NCBI GenBank assembly: GCA_030549175.1
Contig: JAUKUA010000004.1
Span: 372,001 to 436,000, forward strand
Direction of reading: 5' to 3'
DNA: 64,000 bases
From: Lasiosphaeris hirsuta
Taxonomy: Eukaryota > Ascomycota > Sordariomycetes > Sordariales > Lasiosphaeriaceae
Made by a program: the position numbers and the translations under genes. The notes beneath the pieces are model-generated. The model worked only from the letters and a program-made list of their open reading frames with translations, did not search any database and was not told the origin of the DNA. Of the stretch, positions 45,460 to 57,420 are shown piece by piece; position 1 is the first letter of the stretch; every line of letters begins with the position of its first letter.

Positions 45460-48025
45460 ATGGCGGACGATATTGAGCCATGGCCCGTCACCGAAGTCAG
45501 TCTGTCGTCTGAGGGTGCGGAGAAGGGGTTAGATGCTAACAAGGCTGCCACTAGATCGTATATACCGCCATTGTCGGCGTGGTGATGATCGCGGCCTTTC
45601 TCGAGTGGTTCTTATGGATAGCTGCTTTCATGTACTGCTTGTGGAAGGTCTTCATCAAGGCGGAGCACTGGACCGTCCGAGTACTTGCCTTCATGGTGGG
45701 GCTTGCATTTCTGTCTCTCAGGTATTTCATCCACCCTGGGCCACTTCAATGGATTGTTTCGGGAGAGGGCATCTACTGACAGGCTCCCCACCAAGATGCA
45801 TATTTTTACCTATTATGCTTGTTACCCTGCCGCTTCCTAGTCAGATCACTCGGATCTGGCCCCAGGAAATGGTCGACTTCCTTCAGTGGTTTGCTTTTTA
45901 CAGTTTTGCTGGACTCTTAACCATTCCTTGGCTCTTCTGCGTCTACCAAATCGTCACACACCAGCTCGGGAGGACGAAGCGTATCAAGCAGATTCTCGAT
46001 GAAGTGTCGGCCCCCAAGGTCGTTATTGTCATGCCTTGCTACAAGGAAGAGCCCGATATCCTTATTACTGCTGTCAACTCGGTTGTCGACTGCGACTATC
46101 CGCCATCGTGTATCCACGTTTTTCTCTCCTTCGACGGCGACCAAGAAGATGAGCTCTACCTCAACACCATCGAAAAGCTCGGCGTTCCCCTGACGCTCGA
46201 GACATACCCCAAGAGTATCGATGTCGCATATAGGGGCGCTCGAGTGACGATTTCGCGGTTCCCCCACGGCGGGAAGAGGGGGTGTCAGAAGCAGACGTTC
46301 AAGCTCATTGACAAAGTTTACCATCACTATCTCAAGAGGAACGACAATCTCTTTATCCTCTTTATCGACTCCGACTGCATCCTTGACCGCGTCTGCCTGC
46401 AGAACTTTGTTTACGACATGGAGCTGAGCCCGGGCAACAGGAGAGACATGCTGGCAATGACGGGTGTGATTACGTCGACGACCCGAAAGCACAGCCTCAT
46501 CACGCTGCTCCAAGATATGGAATATGTTCACGGCCAGCTCTTTGAGCGGACGGTCGAGTCTGGTTGCGGAGCTGTCACCTGTCTCCCCGGCGCCCTCACG
46601 ATGCTCCGATTCTCTGCGTTCCGGCGGATGGCCAAGTATTATTTTGCCGACAAGGCAGAGAACTGCGAGGACCTCTTCGACTTCGCCAAGAGTCACCTGG
46701 GGGAAGACAGATGGCTGACGCATCTGTTCATGATCGGCGCCAAGAAGCGATACCAAATCCAAATGTGCACTTCAGCATTCTGCAAAACCGAGGCTGTCCA
46801 GACGATGGCTTCGCTTATCAAACAGCGCCGTCGGTGGTTTCTTGGGTTCATCACAAACGAGGTTTGCATGTTGACGGACTGGCGGTTGTGGAAGCGGTAC
46901 CCGATTTTGATTGTGGTACGGTTTATGCAGAACACGATCCGGACGACGGCCCTGCTCTTTTTCATCATGCTCCTGGCCCTGATCACGACAAGCAAGAAAG
47001 TCAACGACCTGCCGGTGGGCTTCATTGCCATCTCCCTCGGTCTGAATTGGCTCATGATGATATACTTCGGCGCCAAGCTGAAGCGGTTCAAGATCTGGCT
47101 TTACCCCGTGATGTTTGTCTTGAACCCCTTCTTCAACTGGTATTACATGGTGTACGGTATCTTTACGGCCGGGCAGCGGACTTGGGGCGGCCCGCGCGCT
47201 GATGCGGCGACGGCCGATTCGCACACAACGGTCCAAGAGGCCATCGAGCAGGCGGAGAAGACGGGAGACGACCTGAATATTGTTCCCGAGTCTTTCATCC
47301 CCGCAGCGCAAGGGCGCAAGGAGATGGAACGGAAGGAAGGCAAGACGGGAGGTGGGTTGGGGAGGTCGGGGAGTGTTTTGCAACCCCCAGACCGGGTGGT
47401 GGGCAAGTTTGCAGCGCCGGTGAGGACCCCGAGCGGTTGGTATCAGCATCCGGACGACTCAATGGCGAGCGTGAATATGCTTGGTGGCGGGCCGATGCAC
47501 CCGGCAGCGAAGAGGCAGATGCAGCGTCGGGACTCGCTCGACAGCACGTTCTCGGCGCAGACAGGCAGCTACTCGGTGTACATGCCGCGGCAGGTGGAGA
47601 GCATCATGGGAGAGGAGGACCGCCGGAAGTACGAGCTCGCGCACGCCAACCAGTCCAACACGTTCATGACCAACGCGCGCACGTTCCAGGGGCCGCCCCC
47701 CGGACAGGTGTACGAGTTTTCCGAGTCGGAACTCCGGAGGGCGGGATTCATGGACGGCCCAGAGGGTCCCAACAGGCCGGTGCACCGGAGACTTGCCAGT
47801 AGCGACAGTATCGGTTCGGGTAGTTCGTCGCACCAGGAGCAGTCGCTCCAACCACCGCTAAACTCGTCGGGCCGCTCAGGCAGGAGCCCACTCGGCCGAG
47901 CCAGCTGGATGCGGTCATCGACAATGGATGAGGTGGAGAACGAGATAGACGAGTCCCATGATGACCCGGATGGCCGGGGCCGCTCTCCGAGGTCTGGTCA
48001 GAGGTCGGGGCCCAACCATCGATAG
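45460..48025 (+). CDS. Chitin synthase, class VI (ChsD-like)
   Basis: Processive glycosyltransferase (GT2) that makes chitin from UDP-GlcNAc at the plasma membrane. Exons 45460-45495, 45555-45721 and 45796-48025 give 810 aa. Two to three N-terminal membrane segments (VVMIAAFLEWFLWIAAF, QWFAFYSFAGLLTIPWLF) precede the catalytic domain. The catalytic motifs are VVIVMPCYKEEPD, FLSFDGDQEDE, DSDCILD (~259), GEDRW (~371) and KQRRRW (~411). Three or four C-terminal membrane segments follow, then a ~220-residue Ser/Arg/Gly-rich cytosolic tail. There is no myosin motor or N-terminal regulatory extension. Together with residues such as HGGKRGCQKQTFKLIDKVY, this points to class VI. Exon 3 starts after an AAG acceptor that restores the conserved FLPIMLVTLPLP. 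An earlier ACAG acceptor would break the frame. Confidence 0.93.
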
Positions 48026-48066
48026 ACGAGGGTGGCGAGTAGCCGATCTGGCTATATTGTGGACAT

Positions 48067-48331
48067 ACACTCCGACCCTAGTCTGTCTGTTAGCGCGGGA
48101 CACTCTCACCAAACCAAAGAGATGAAGCCTTTGCAGCATAAGAAAAGGCATCTTTGGTATTTTATAAGGCCTTTCCAAGATGGGAAAAGCCTTCTGAGAT
48201 ACCAAATATACCTTTCTACATGCGAAAGATGCTGTTTTGCTGCTCGAAAGCCTTTCCAGGGCCTCAATGTCTCTCCCTTGGGGCCTTTGGAAAAAGGTCA
48301 CACGCGAACAAACAAACCAGGGTTGGATTGT
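48067..48331. mobile_element. MITE-like element, copy 1
   Basis: About 265 bp, noncoding. The right end reads GGGTTGGATTGT, complementary to the left ends of this family. The left end here has drifted (ACACTCCGACCCTAG). The interior shares blocks with copy 2: CAGCATAAGAAAA, AAATATAC and TTTGCTGCTCGAAAGCCTTTCC. No transposase is present, so it would depend on one elsewhere. Target-site duplication is not clear. Confidence 0.75.
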
Positions 48332-48580
48332 ACACGATTGCTCACGCAAACACGACGACCCTTGTTCGGACCCATCCAGAGAGGGTGTGGCACCAGTGGT
48401 ATTTTAGGCAGAACGATGCCGCGTGGATGGTACCGCTGTTAGGTCAAGACATCGTCAACCCAATCTTGACCCCTTATACTGGCGAGAGGCCATAGTGAAG
48501 AGAACAAGACACTCAAAGTCGGCTAGCATTTTGCAATAGAACGGCCCAGCCAGGGGTATTTGTATACACACGGTGGCACA

Positions 48581-48601
48581 TTACCTGCGTATAACAGGTA
48601 A
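48581..48601. repeat. 7-bp inverted repeat TTACCTG/CAGGTAA
   Basis: Stem of 7 bp with a 7-nt loop, in the spacer between the two MITE-like copies. Confidence 0.7.
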
Positions 48602-48676
48602 GAGTTTTGGAGAATCATCGGAGTATTGGGAGGTGTAAATGTATTGAGGGGCGAATCGGAGCATTTGGCACATCGC

Positions 48677-48696
48677 ACACAGGGATGGACCTGTGT
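48677..48696. repeat. inverted repeat ACACAGG/CCTGTGT
   Basis: A 7-bp stem with a 6-nt loop, in the same spacer. Confidence 0.65.
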
Positions 48697-48717
48697 CCGC
48701 TACTTTTAGGTTATCAT

Positions 48718-48748
48718 CCTAGCTCAACTAGGTTATGGTTGAGCTAGG
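48718..48748. repeat. 11-bp inverted repeat CCTAGCTCAAC/GTTGAGCTAGG
   Basis: Perfect 11-bp arms around a 9-nt loop, 61 bp left of MITE-like copy 2. Confidence 0.85.
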
Positions 48749-48808
48749 TAGTTTTGACGTGATAGCGCGGAGCTGCGTCGCGGTTGCATTGGGAGCTACG
48801 TGGAGTGC

Positions 48809-49067
48809 ACAATCCAACCCTGGTTTGTTTGTTAGCGCTCGATACTCCCACGAGGATAGGTACGTAAGCCCCGGTAAAGAGCATTTACAGCATAAGAAAA
48901 GAGGGCTTTTCTAGGACAGGAAAACGCTCGCTGAAATATTAAATATACACTTTAAATGCGCAAAATATACTGTTTTTGCTGCTCGAGAGCCTTTCCGGTG
49001 CCTCGATATCTCCCCTGGGCCTCTAGGGGAAGATCACACGCTAACAAACAATCCAGGGTTGGATTGT
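48809..49067. mobile_element. MITE-like element, copy 2
   Basis: About 259 bp. Terminal inverted repeats of ~28 bp: the left end begins ACAATCCAACCCTGG and continues TTTGTTTGTTAGCG; the right end is its complement, ending CCAGGGTTGGATTGT. It has the same orientation and interior blocks as copy 1, and no coding capacity. This is the better-preserved copy. Superfamily is undetermined because no clear target duplication is visible. Confidence 0.85.
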
Positions 49068-50100
49068 TATCCGGACAGTTGATATGGGTGCCGGCGTCAT
49101 AAAAATTACCTAGCGGTTGTCCCAGACATTGATTGACTTTGAAGAAGGTGGCGAGACATAAATTCCCAATGAATAAAGGAATAACAATACAAAAAGTGTC
49201 CGGAAAATGGTTGGTTTTGGCCAAGTTATGCCAACTGCTCAAAGAGCCGCAGACTCCAAAGACTGTAAGTCCTACCAAGCACCCAAGCCAATTTATGGTG
49301 GGGCAAGTGACACAGCGAAAGGGCAGCGACGGCGGTGAGGAGCCCCGCGAGACAAAATGGCGTATGGCGTACCTGCCTGACGATGCGATGGCGGGCGATG
49401 GTGGGGTGATAGGTTCCCGCTTGGGCGTGCATGTCAGGCCCTGCCAGATCGAGTCTTGCTCTAGATGGAGGTCGTGTGCCGGGTTGGGCTGGGTCTGGGA
49501 GAGGGAACCGGAGGACTCGGGTAGGATAGAACGAGGCTCGCGAAATGAGCACACACAAGTTTTCTGGTGCAAGGCAGGCTGGAGCCCAACCCCAATGATG
49601 GCAATACCTGCCTTTTCTCGCCCGGTTTTTCTGTCTGGCGTAGTGGGATGGACGGGGGAAGCAGAAGCCAATGGTGCAGATTGGCCCAATCGAGAAGCTT
49701 CTGGCGGCTTCTGAAGCGCCTTACCCCACCCCGGACGCCCAGGGTGCGGGCTTATCAACACCATGAGAGAGCCCCTCTGTTGGAGGGGAACCTGGAAGGA
49801 AATCTGTCTGTGTCAAGTCGGGCTTTGAACTCAGGTGCTGATTTTTTTCTCTCTGCCAACCAAACCCGCCATCATTCTTCCCCAAAAGAATCGAGCTGAA
49901 TTCTTTTTTGGCCTCTACTTTTCTCTCGCAACCACGCTGTCTCGCTCAGCATCCGGGCAGAACCCCCCCGCCTCAGCTATATCCATCGTCGAGCGCCGTC
50001 TGTGCTGGTAAAGGCCCAAGCCCAAGCCCCAAGCAATTCTAGCCTGCTGCTGTGCATTTGTTTACTCGACGCCCTACAGTGCCCCCAACCAACCGCCAAC
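49068..50100. promoter_or_regulatory. hsp88 upstream region
   Basis: 1.03 kb. Long overlapping frames on both strands (49133-49714 and the complement of 48952-49764) have no family resemblance and are treated as chance. A heat-shock-element-like AGAAGCTTCT lies at 49693-49702. The last ~250 bp are pyrimidine-rich. Confidence 0.5.
49693..49702 (+). promoter_or_regulatory. heat shock element-like AGAAGCTTCT
   Basis: Perfect nGAAnnTTCn pair with a further TTC at 49709-49711 in register (gap-type). It is 400 bp upstream of the hsp88 ATG. Hsf1 control is inferred. Confidence 0.5.
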
Positions 50101-52768
50101 ATGAGTGTCGTCGGTAAGTCGCGAGCCCGCCCATGGTGTACGCTATGGTAGCAATACTGACTACCTTGCTCACAGGTGTCGATTTCGGTACGCTCAACAC
50201 CGTCGTTGCCGTCGCACGGAATCGTGGTGTTGACGTTGTATGTGCCAATCTGCCTCGCTGCCTTGCTGCCCCGCCCCCTCTTCCAACACCCCGAGTTCGA
50301 ATCACGTCTGCTCGAGCTGCTCGCCTCCCATTTTCGCCGCGCCTATGCTGACACATGTTCTATGCAGATAACCAACGAGGTCTCCAACCGGGCCACCCCG
50401 TAAGTCTCCCACGCTCACCCCCTACGCGCCCGGCCTCGCGGCGCACGAGGCTGTCCCCACCGTGCAAAGTTACTGACGCGCGATATGCAGCTCTCTCGTT
50501 GGATTCGGACCCAAGTCTCGTTACCTCGGAGAGGCCGCCAAGACCCAGGAAATCTCTAATTTGAAGAACACTGTGGCCTGCCTCAAGCGCCTCGCCGGCC
50601 GCACCCTCAACGATCCCGATGTCCAGATTGAGCAGCAGTTCATCTCGGCCCCGCTCGTCGACATCAATGGCCAGGTCGGTGCTGAGGTCTCGTACCTCGG
50701 CAAGAAGGAGCAGTTCACTGCCACACAACTTATCGCCATGTTCCTCAGCAAGATCAAGCAGATGACCGCCGCCGAGATCAAGCTTCCCGTCTCCGACCTG
50801 GTCATGAGCGTCCCCGCCTGGTTCACTGATATCCAGCGCCGGACCCTGATCGATGCCGCTGAGATTGCTGGCCTCAAGCTGCTCCGCCTAATCAACGACA
50901 CGACTGCTGCCGCTCTGGGTTACGGTATCACCAAGCTGGACCTCCCCTCGGCCGAGGAGAAGCCCCGCCGTGTTGCCTTTATCGATATTGGCCACAGCAG
51001 CTACACCTGCTCCATTGTCGAGTTCAAGAAGGGTGAGCTTGCCGTCCGGGGAACCGCCTTTGACCGTCACTTCGGTGGCCGTAACTTTGACAAGGCCCTT
51101 GTCGACCACCTCCAGAAGGAGTTCCACGGCAAGTACAAGATTGACATTGCCAGCAACGGCAAGGCCATGACCCGTGTCCTTGCCGCCGCCGAGAAGGTGA
51201 AGAAGATCCTCTCTGCCAACCAGCAGGCACCAATCAATATCGAGTCGCTCATGAACGACATCGATGTGCGCGCCATGATCACCCGCCAAGAATTCGAGGC
51301 CATGGTCGAGCCCCTGCTTACCCGCGTCCACCTGCCCCTCGAGGCTGCCCTCGCTGAAGCTGGACTTAAGGTTGAGGATATCGACATTGTCGAGGTTGTC
51401 GGTGGTGGTAGCCGCGTGCCCGCTGTTAAGGAACGTATCCAGAACTTCTTTGGCAAGACCCTCTCTTTCACCCTTAACCAGGATGAGGCCATCGCACGTG
51501 GCTGCGCTTTCAGCTGCGCCATTCTCTCTCCCGTTTTCAAGGTCCGCGACTTCGCCGTCCAGGACGTTATCAGCTACCCCATCGAATTTGCTTGGGAGAA
51601 GGATGCCGACATTCCGGACGAGGATACCAGCCTGACTGTCTTCAACAAGGGCAACGTACTACCGTCTACCAAGATCCTCACCTTCTACCGCAAGCAAGCT
51701 TTCGACCTTGAGGCCAGGTACACACAGCCAGAAGGACTTCCGGGCAAGATCAAGCCCTTTATCGGCCGTTTCTCCGTGAAGGGTGTCAGCGCCACCGGCG
51801 CGCCAGAGGACTTTATGATCTGCAAGCTCAAGGCTCGTGTCAACATTCACGGCGTCTTGAACGTGGAGAGCGGCTACTACGTCGAGGACCAAGAAGTGGA
51901 GGAGGAAATTAAAGAGGCCGAGGCTGATAAGAAGGATCCTGATGTGAGTACTTTTATGACGCCTCAAACTGCGAAAGATGATTTTTTGCAAGTTACCAAT
52001 GGGGCAGAAGAGATGGTAACCAGGAGCTCGAAGCGTCGCAAGACCGCCGATGGTGCATCAGATCTGCCTTCCGAGCAGACATATGAAGAAAGAAAAAAAC
52101 TGACCAATCTTCTTCTATTTAAGGCCATGGATACGGATGCCAAGGACGATAAGCCCAAGACACGCAAGGTGAAGAAACAAGTCCGCAGGGGCGAGTTGCC
52201 CATCGTCAGCGCCACACACTCCCTCGACACCGCGGCCAAGAACGCGGCCGCTGAGCAGGAGGCTTCCATGCTCATGGAGGACAAGCTGATTGCCGACACT
52301 GAGGAGAAGAAGAACGAGCTTGAGACGTACATCTACGAGCTCCGCAACAAGATCGACGACCAATACGCCGACCTTGCCAGCGAGGATGAGAAGTCAAAGA
52401 TCCGCGCGAAGCTCGAGGCGAGCGAGGTAAGCCCCTAGCTATCCTAATAACCTAACTTTTAAAGGTCAGAAGTTGACCGTGCATCACAGGACTGGCTCTA
52501 CGATGAGGGTGATGATGCTACCAAGGCTATCTACATCGCCAAAATGGACGAGATAAAGGCCCTGGCCGGCCCCATTGTGCAACGCCACTTTGAAAAGGTC
52601 CAGGCCGAGCGCGAGGCCGTCCAGGCTCGCGTCGAGGCCGAGAAGGCAGCAAAGAAGGCCTCCGATGAGGATGCCCGTAAGTCGGGTGCCGACAAGGTCA
52701 AGGACGAGGAGATGACGGATGCGGAGGCTCCCCTAAAGGCTGAGGTTGAGGAATCTGAGGATCCTTGA
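50101..52768 (+). CDS. hsp88: Hsp88/Hsp110-family chaperone (Sse1 homologue)
   Basis: Cytosolic nucleotide-exchange factor for Hsp70 and holdase. Exons 50101-50113, 50176-50237, 50368-50399, 50491-51943, 52124-52426 and 52490-52768 give 713 aa, close to Neurospora Hsp88. Residues 1-380 form the ATPase domain (VGVDFGTLNTVVAVARN, RLINDTTAAALGYG, FIDIGHSSYTC, VVGGGSRVPAV). The beta-sandwich domain follows, with an acidic loop (EEEIKEAEADKKDPD), then the C-terminal helical bundle (NELETYIYELRNKIDD) and a charged tail. DFGTLN in place of DLGTT and the extended linker separate it from Hsp70 proper. Three early introns cut exons of 13-62 nt. Intron 4 (51944-52123) is 180 nt, in frame and stop-free, so unspliced mRNA would encode 60 extra residues. 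The gene is convergent with eIF5B. Confidence 0.95.
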
Positions 52769-53915
52769 AAGGCTTTTAACTAGTCTTTTCTTTCCCTACT
52801 TAGTCACAATGAGGTCTTACTACGTTATGGACGGGGGGACATTTACGGGGGTGGTCTTTTGATAGAAAGGGTCACATGTCATGAAAGCGAAAGCATGCTA
52901 TTGGGCGTCTGAAAGGGAGGGGTGGAATCAAGATAATTGCAAGTGCAGTTAGAGAGACAGAAGGCGAGATAAAATGGGAATATGGGATATGATTTGTTAA
53001 AGACTTGAAGACCCCCAACTTGACGATGACACCGGGCATAGCGACGACAGCACCTTTTCGAGATATAAAGATATACAGGGCCCCCAACCCCACCCTTTCA
53101 CTACGATGGCATGAAATAGAGTTTTTCTTCAGCGAGGCAGGAATAAGAAGTACATTAGCGCAAGTAGAGTAAATGCACTCTTGGACATGAGTTGTGTAGC
53201 ATAGTGCTCTAGGAAGTGTATTTTAATATGGTCGACTCTCCTGATTAATAGTAGATATTTAGAAAGACCATGTAACAGCTGTGCAATATCTGCGACGCCA
53301 ATTACTTTCCTCTTCAGACGTTATGCCCAACTGTATTCCTTTTTGTCAATATCTATCTCTTCAACCTTTTCAAAGGCCTGCCATCGGATGACATAAAACA
53401 CTAAATTCACTTTTGCTTCCGCGCTCGCGACCGTAGATCGACTCGTCCTGCGGAGTGCATATTTAGAGTACTAAACAGCAAGGTTTCGCTTTTTTTCATG
53501 CCGTGTCCCCCTTTTTACCCTATTCCCTCTCCAGCCAAGCAACAAGTGCCAGTTGGAGCAGTCCCAAACCCAAATGAATTCCCATTGTATCCTGATTCCT
53601 CTTGTATCCTGGAAATGGAGCAAACCCAGCGGAAAGTTGGAGCTTTTGCTCCGCGACTGGTTCATGCACCTCAATGGGAAAGAAAATCACGGACAACCAT
53701 GATCAATGAAAATGCAGGACGCAAAATGACCCCAAAAAGAATCAGCGGGGAAAGTAAATAAATTTGTTACAAGAAAATCCTCACAACACACAACACACAC
53801 ACACATATGTGGCCTCAGCCATTCCAACCCGAAGGGTTATGGAAAGAGGGCCAAGCAGCAGCAATGGCACCTCAGACCCCGTTCAGTCCCCACAAAAACC
53901 ACCCACGGCTCCCAT
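52769..53915. other. intergenic between convergent hsp88 and eIF5B
   Basis: 1.15 kb, AT-richer, with no supportable gene. An (AC)n stretch lies near 53783-53802 (CACAACACACACACACACA). It presumably carries both 3' ends. Confidence 0.6.
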
Positions 53916-56900
53916 CTAGTTGATATCAAACACGGGCTTCAGCTTGATAATTAGCTGCCACTCATCGTTGCTGACATCCTTGCGGTAGAACTCCTTGAGG
54001 CAGTTGATACTGGCACGCGAGATCAAACTGAAGAGCTGGTCCTTCTCTTCGAGGTGGCGGCCGTACGTCGGCTGGTGGCCGCCCATCTCGATCTTGATGG
54101 CGACCGAAGGCTGGCCCTTCTTGCAAACGGGGACCTGCTTGTGCTCTCGCTCGATTGAAGTGCTGGAGAGATGGTTAGTATATAGACAGGACATTGGACA
54201 GTGAACAAGAAAGACTTACACTCTTCCAATCTGGATGATCTCCTTGAGGCCTGTCACTGGATTGGTCTTGACTGCCGCGAGGGGTGTGTTCATTCTCAAC
54301 TGGCCCTCAATGACGTCCACACCAATGACGATGGGGCCAGTCTTGTTGAAGACGGCAACAGGAGCGAGGACGCAGGGGAAGACGGCGAGGAGCTTGGACT
54401 CCTCCTTCTTCTTCTCGGTAAGCTCATCCATGTGCTTCATGAAGGAATCGAAGAGATGATAGATGATGTCGGCGGTGAAGATCTTGATGCCTTGTTCGTC
54501 AGCATACTGCTGCGCCTCCTTATCGACCTTGACGTCGAAGCAGAGCATAACAGCGTAGTCCTTGGCCTTCTCCAGCATGACACCGCACTGCATGACATCG
54601 CGCTTGAAGACGGGACCAATGCCAACGTTAGCCACCGGGATCTTGCAATCCTTCAAGAAATCAAGCAAGGCCTCGAGAGAACCAAGAGTTGATGCTTGAA
54701 CGCTCACACCACGACCAGACTTCTCAACACGGCTGAAAAGAGTAGCAAGGTCGGACTCGACCTCATCCTCGAGATCAGACTCGTCGTCATCAGGACCAAC
54801 CACGAGCAGGCGGGAGCCGGCAATAGCACCTTCCAGGCCAGGCGCACTGATCTTCACACCCAAAGCTGCCTTGACCTCCTTGTTGTGAACGTATTGTGAC
54901 TTGAGGCGGAGTTCTCTGAGCGGAGCAGGTGTCAAGAGCGCCCTGATATTTGTCTTGATGACACCATCCACACCGCAGAGGACAATGCGGTCACCCTCTT
55001 TGAGAATACCGTTGGAGAGAATGACATCGATGGTCATACCGAAACCCTCAATAGCCTTCACCTCAAGAACGGTAGCCTGTACCTCGGAGAGGTACATAAG
55101 CGAACCGACCATGCGCTCCTGGGTGAGCTGCACAATCAGCTTCAACATGTCGGGAATACCCTCGCCAGTGTGAGCAGATGTCGGGACTAGCGAGACATAT
55201 TTAGCCATAGACTTGTTCTCGTAGAAGAGCTCCGAGTTGAAACCCTGCTCGGCAAAGGCGAGCTTAGTCTGCTCAAGACGGGAGCGGAACTCGTTCTGCA
55301 CAGCCTTGCCTTGAAGCGCCAAACTCTCTTGGAAGCCGTTGTTGTCAATCTTCTTCCAGCCGTAAAGACGATCGATCTTGTTGAGCGCAACAATGAAAGG
55401 TGTCTTTCTATCGCGGAGAAGTTTCATTGACTCCAGGGTCTGGGGCTCAAGACCGTGCATAATATCGACAACCAAGATGGCGATATTACACAGCGACGAA
55501 CCACGAGAGCGCAAGTTGGCAAAAGACTCGTGGCCAGGGGTATCGATGATCAGTAGACCGGGGACCTTGAAATCAAACTTGCCATCCTGGTTGACAACAG
55601 CGGTCTTTGTCCGGATGGCGTCAACGGGGAAGTATGTAGCACCGATCTGCTGAGTGATACCACCAGCCTCGCCCTCCTGGACGTTGGTCTGGCGAATCTT
55701 GTCGAGGAGCTTTGTCTTACCAGTATCGACGTGACCGAGAATGCAGCAAATAGGGGAGCGGAGGTCGTCCTTGGACCGGGCGTCCATGGCGGCTTGGTGT
55801 GCTCTTTCTCGGCGTTGAACGGCCTCCTTCTTCCTCTGAGCCTCAGCAATCTGGCGCGCAGTTGACTCCTCATCTTCAGATGAATCGTCCTCCTCTTCCT
55901 CTTCCTCTTCGGAGTCTGAAGATTCTTGCTGCTTCTTAGCCAAGCGCATGGCCAGCGTCTGATCCTTCTCGCTCGTGGGCTTCTTTCCGGCCTCGACCTT
56001 AGGCTTCTCCTTTTCTTGGCCTTCATCTTCCGAATCGGCATCCCAGCTGTCCTTGGTATCCTCTTCCTTGTCCGAAGCAACGGCCGCCTCCCAGTCTTCG
56101 TCGACGCTATCTTCGGCGTCAGCGGCGGCAGCAGCCTTTGCGGCGGCAGCTTCCGCTTCCGCCTTCTCACGCGCAAGACGTTCTTTTTCTGCCGCCTCCT
56201 TAGCAGCGGCTTCAGCTTGTGCTTTTGCCCGCTCAGCAGCCTCCGCGAGCGCCTTCTCCTCGTCAACCTATCAACATAATTAGCACAAACCCAAACAGTT
56301 GGCTCCGACAGGTATGCCTTCGGAATACACGAAACACACCTTCTCGTTTCTCCGGCCAGCGGGGCGCTTCTTGCTCTCCGTCTTCTTCTTTGGCTCACTC
56401 TCGCCCTCTTCAAGTCCGCCGACCTTGATTCCAGCAGCAATCATCTGCTGCAGCTTCCTCTCATTACGGGCCTTCTCTTCCTTCTGGGCCTTGGTCAAAA
56501 ACTTGCCCTCCTTCTTGAGCTGGTCAATTCGCTCTTTTTCCTTTTGCTTTTTTCGCGCCTTCTCCTCTTCCTTCCGCTTTGCCTCCTCGGCTGCGTTGCG
56601 CTCCTCTTCCTCTATCCTAGCCTTCTCTTCGGCAGCCAAACGCTCCTCCTCCTCTTGGCGGCGCTTCAGCTCCTCTTGTTGCCTCTGAATGGCTAGCAAA
56701 TGGGCTGGGAGCTTCTTCTTCTTTCCGCCCGCATCGGTGGCGGGCGCCGCAGCAGGTGTCGCGACCGGAGCCTCGACCTTCTTTTCCACAACAGCAGCCT
56801 TCGCCTCTGGCTTGGCGGCAGGTGTGGTGCCCTTTTTCTTAGCAGCCTGCCATGAGGGAGTCAGTATCATGTCGGGGTCCTAGTTACCGCGCGGGAGGGG

Positions 56901-57035
56901 GCCCTACCTGTTCCTTCTTGCGTTGCTTCTCCCGCTCCTTCTTGGCCTTCTCCTTCTCCGCCTTGGTCATGACTCGGCCAGAGGCGTCAAGCTCTTCACC
57001 CTCGCCGGCTTCGTCAGACTTCGGCTTCTCAACAA

Positions 57036-57078
<43 letters not shown>

Positions 57079-57420
57079 CTTCTCAGCGGCCGCGGGCTGC
57101 TTGCCCTTGCCGCCCTTGCCCTTCTTTCCAGGCAGCGCGAACTCGTCGTCGAGGTTGGCCTCCTCGGCGACCTTGGCCGTCAGATCGACGACGGGCTCAG
57201 CAGGGGGCGAATCGGCGGGGGTCTCGGCCTCAACAATGTCCTCGTTGAAGCCCTTCTTCTTGCGCTTCTCCTTGTTCTTGCGCATCAGGCCCATCAGGCC
57301 GCCGGCGCCGGCAGGCTCATCGTCGCCATCAGCGGCGGCAGGCGGGGCGACAGTCTCGCCAAGGTCGGCCTCCCAGTCGTCGTTGGCCTTCTTGCCGGCA
57401 TTCTTCTTTTTAGGCGCCAT
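53916..57420 (-). CDS. eif5b: Translation initiation factor eIF5B (Fun12)
   Basis: Ribosome-dependent GTPase that promotes 60S subunit joining. Exons 57420-56908, 56846-56340, 56267-54220 and 54162-53916 give 1,104 aa. The N-terminal ~500 residues are Lys/Glu/Ala-rich and largely disordered or coiled, with a poly-Ala run at ~residues 114-128 and several Asp/Glu tracts. G-domain motifs: GHVDTGKT (~518), [19 protein letters not shown] and SAHTGEG. Domains II-IV follow ([28 protein letters not shown]), with the C-terminal segment contributing the eIF1A-binding part ([14 protein letters not shown]). Start [17 protein letters not shown] is the usual fungal N terminus. All four junctions keep the frame. 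Confidence 0.97.
57031..57077 (-). repeat. (GCT/CTG)n trinucleotide repeat coding for poly-Ala in eIF5B
   Basis: About thirteen repeat units on the coding strand give an alanine run ending in Val-Val-Val in the disordered N-terminal region. Confidence 0.85.

Noticed and set aside
45917..46762. 281-codon minus-strand frame antisense to chitin synthase
   Set aside because: Shadow frame opposite the catalytic domain.
48952..49764. 270-codon minus-strand and 193-codon plus-strand frames upstream of hsp88
   Set aside because: They overlap each other, the former runs into MITE copy 2, and neither shows recognisable domains.
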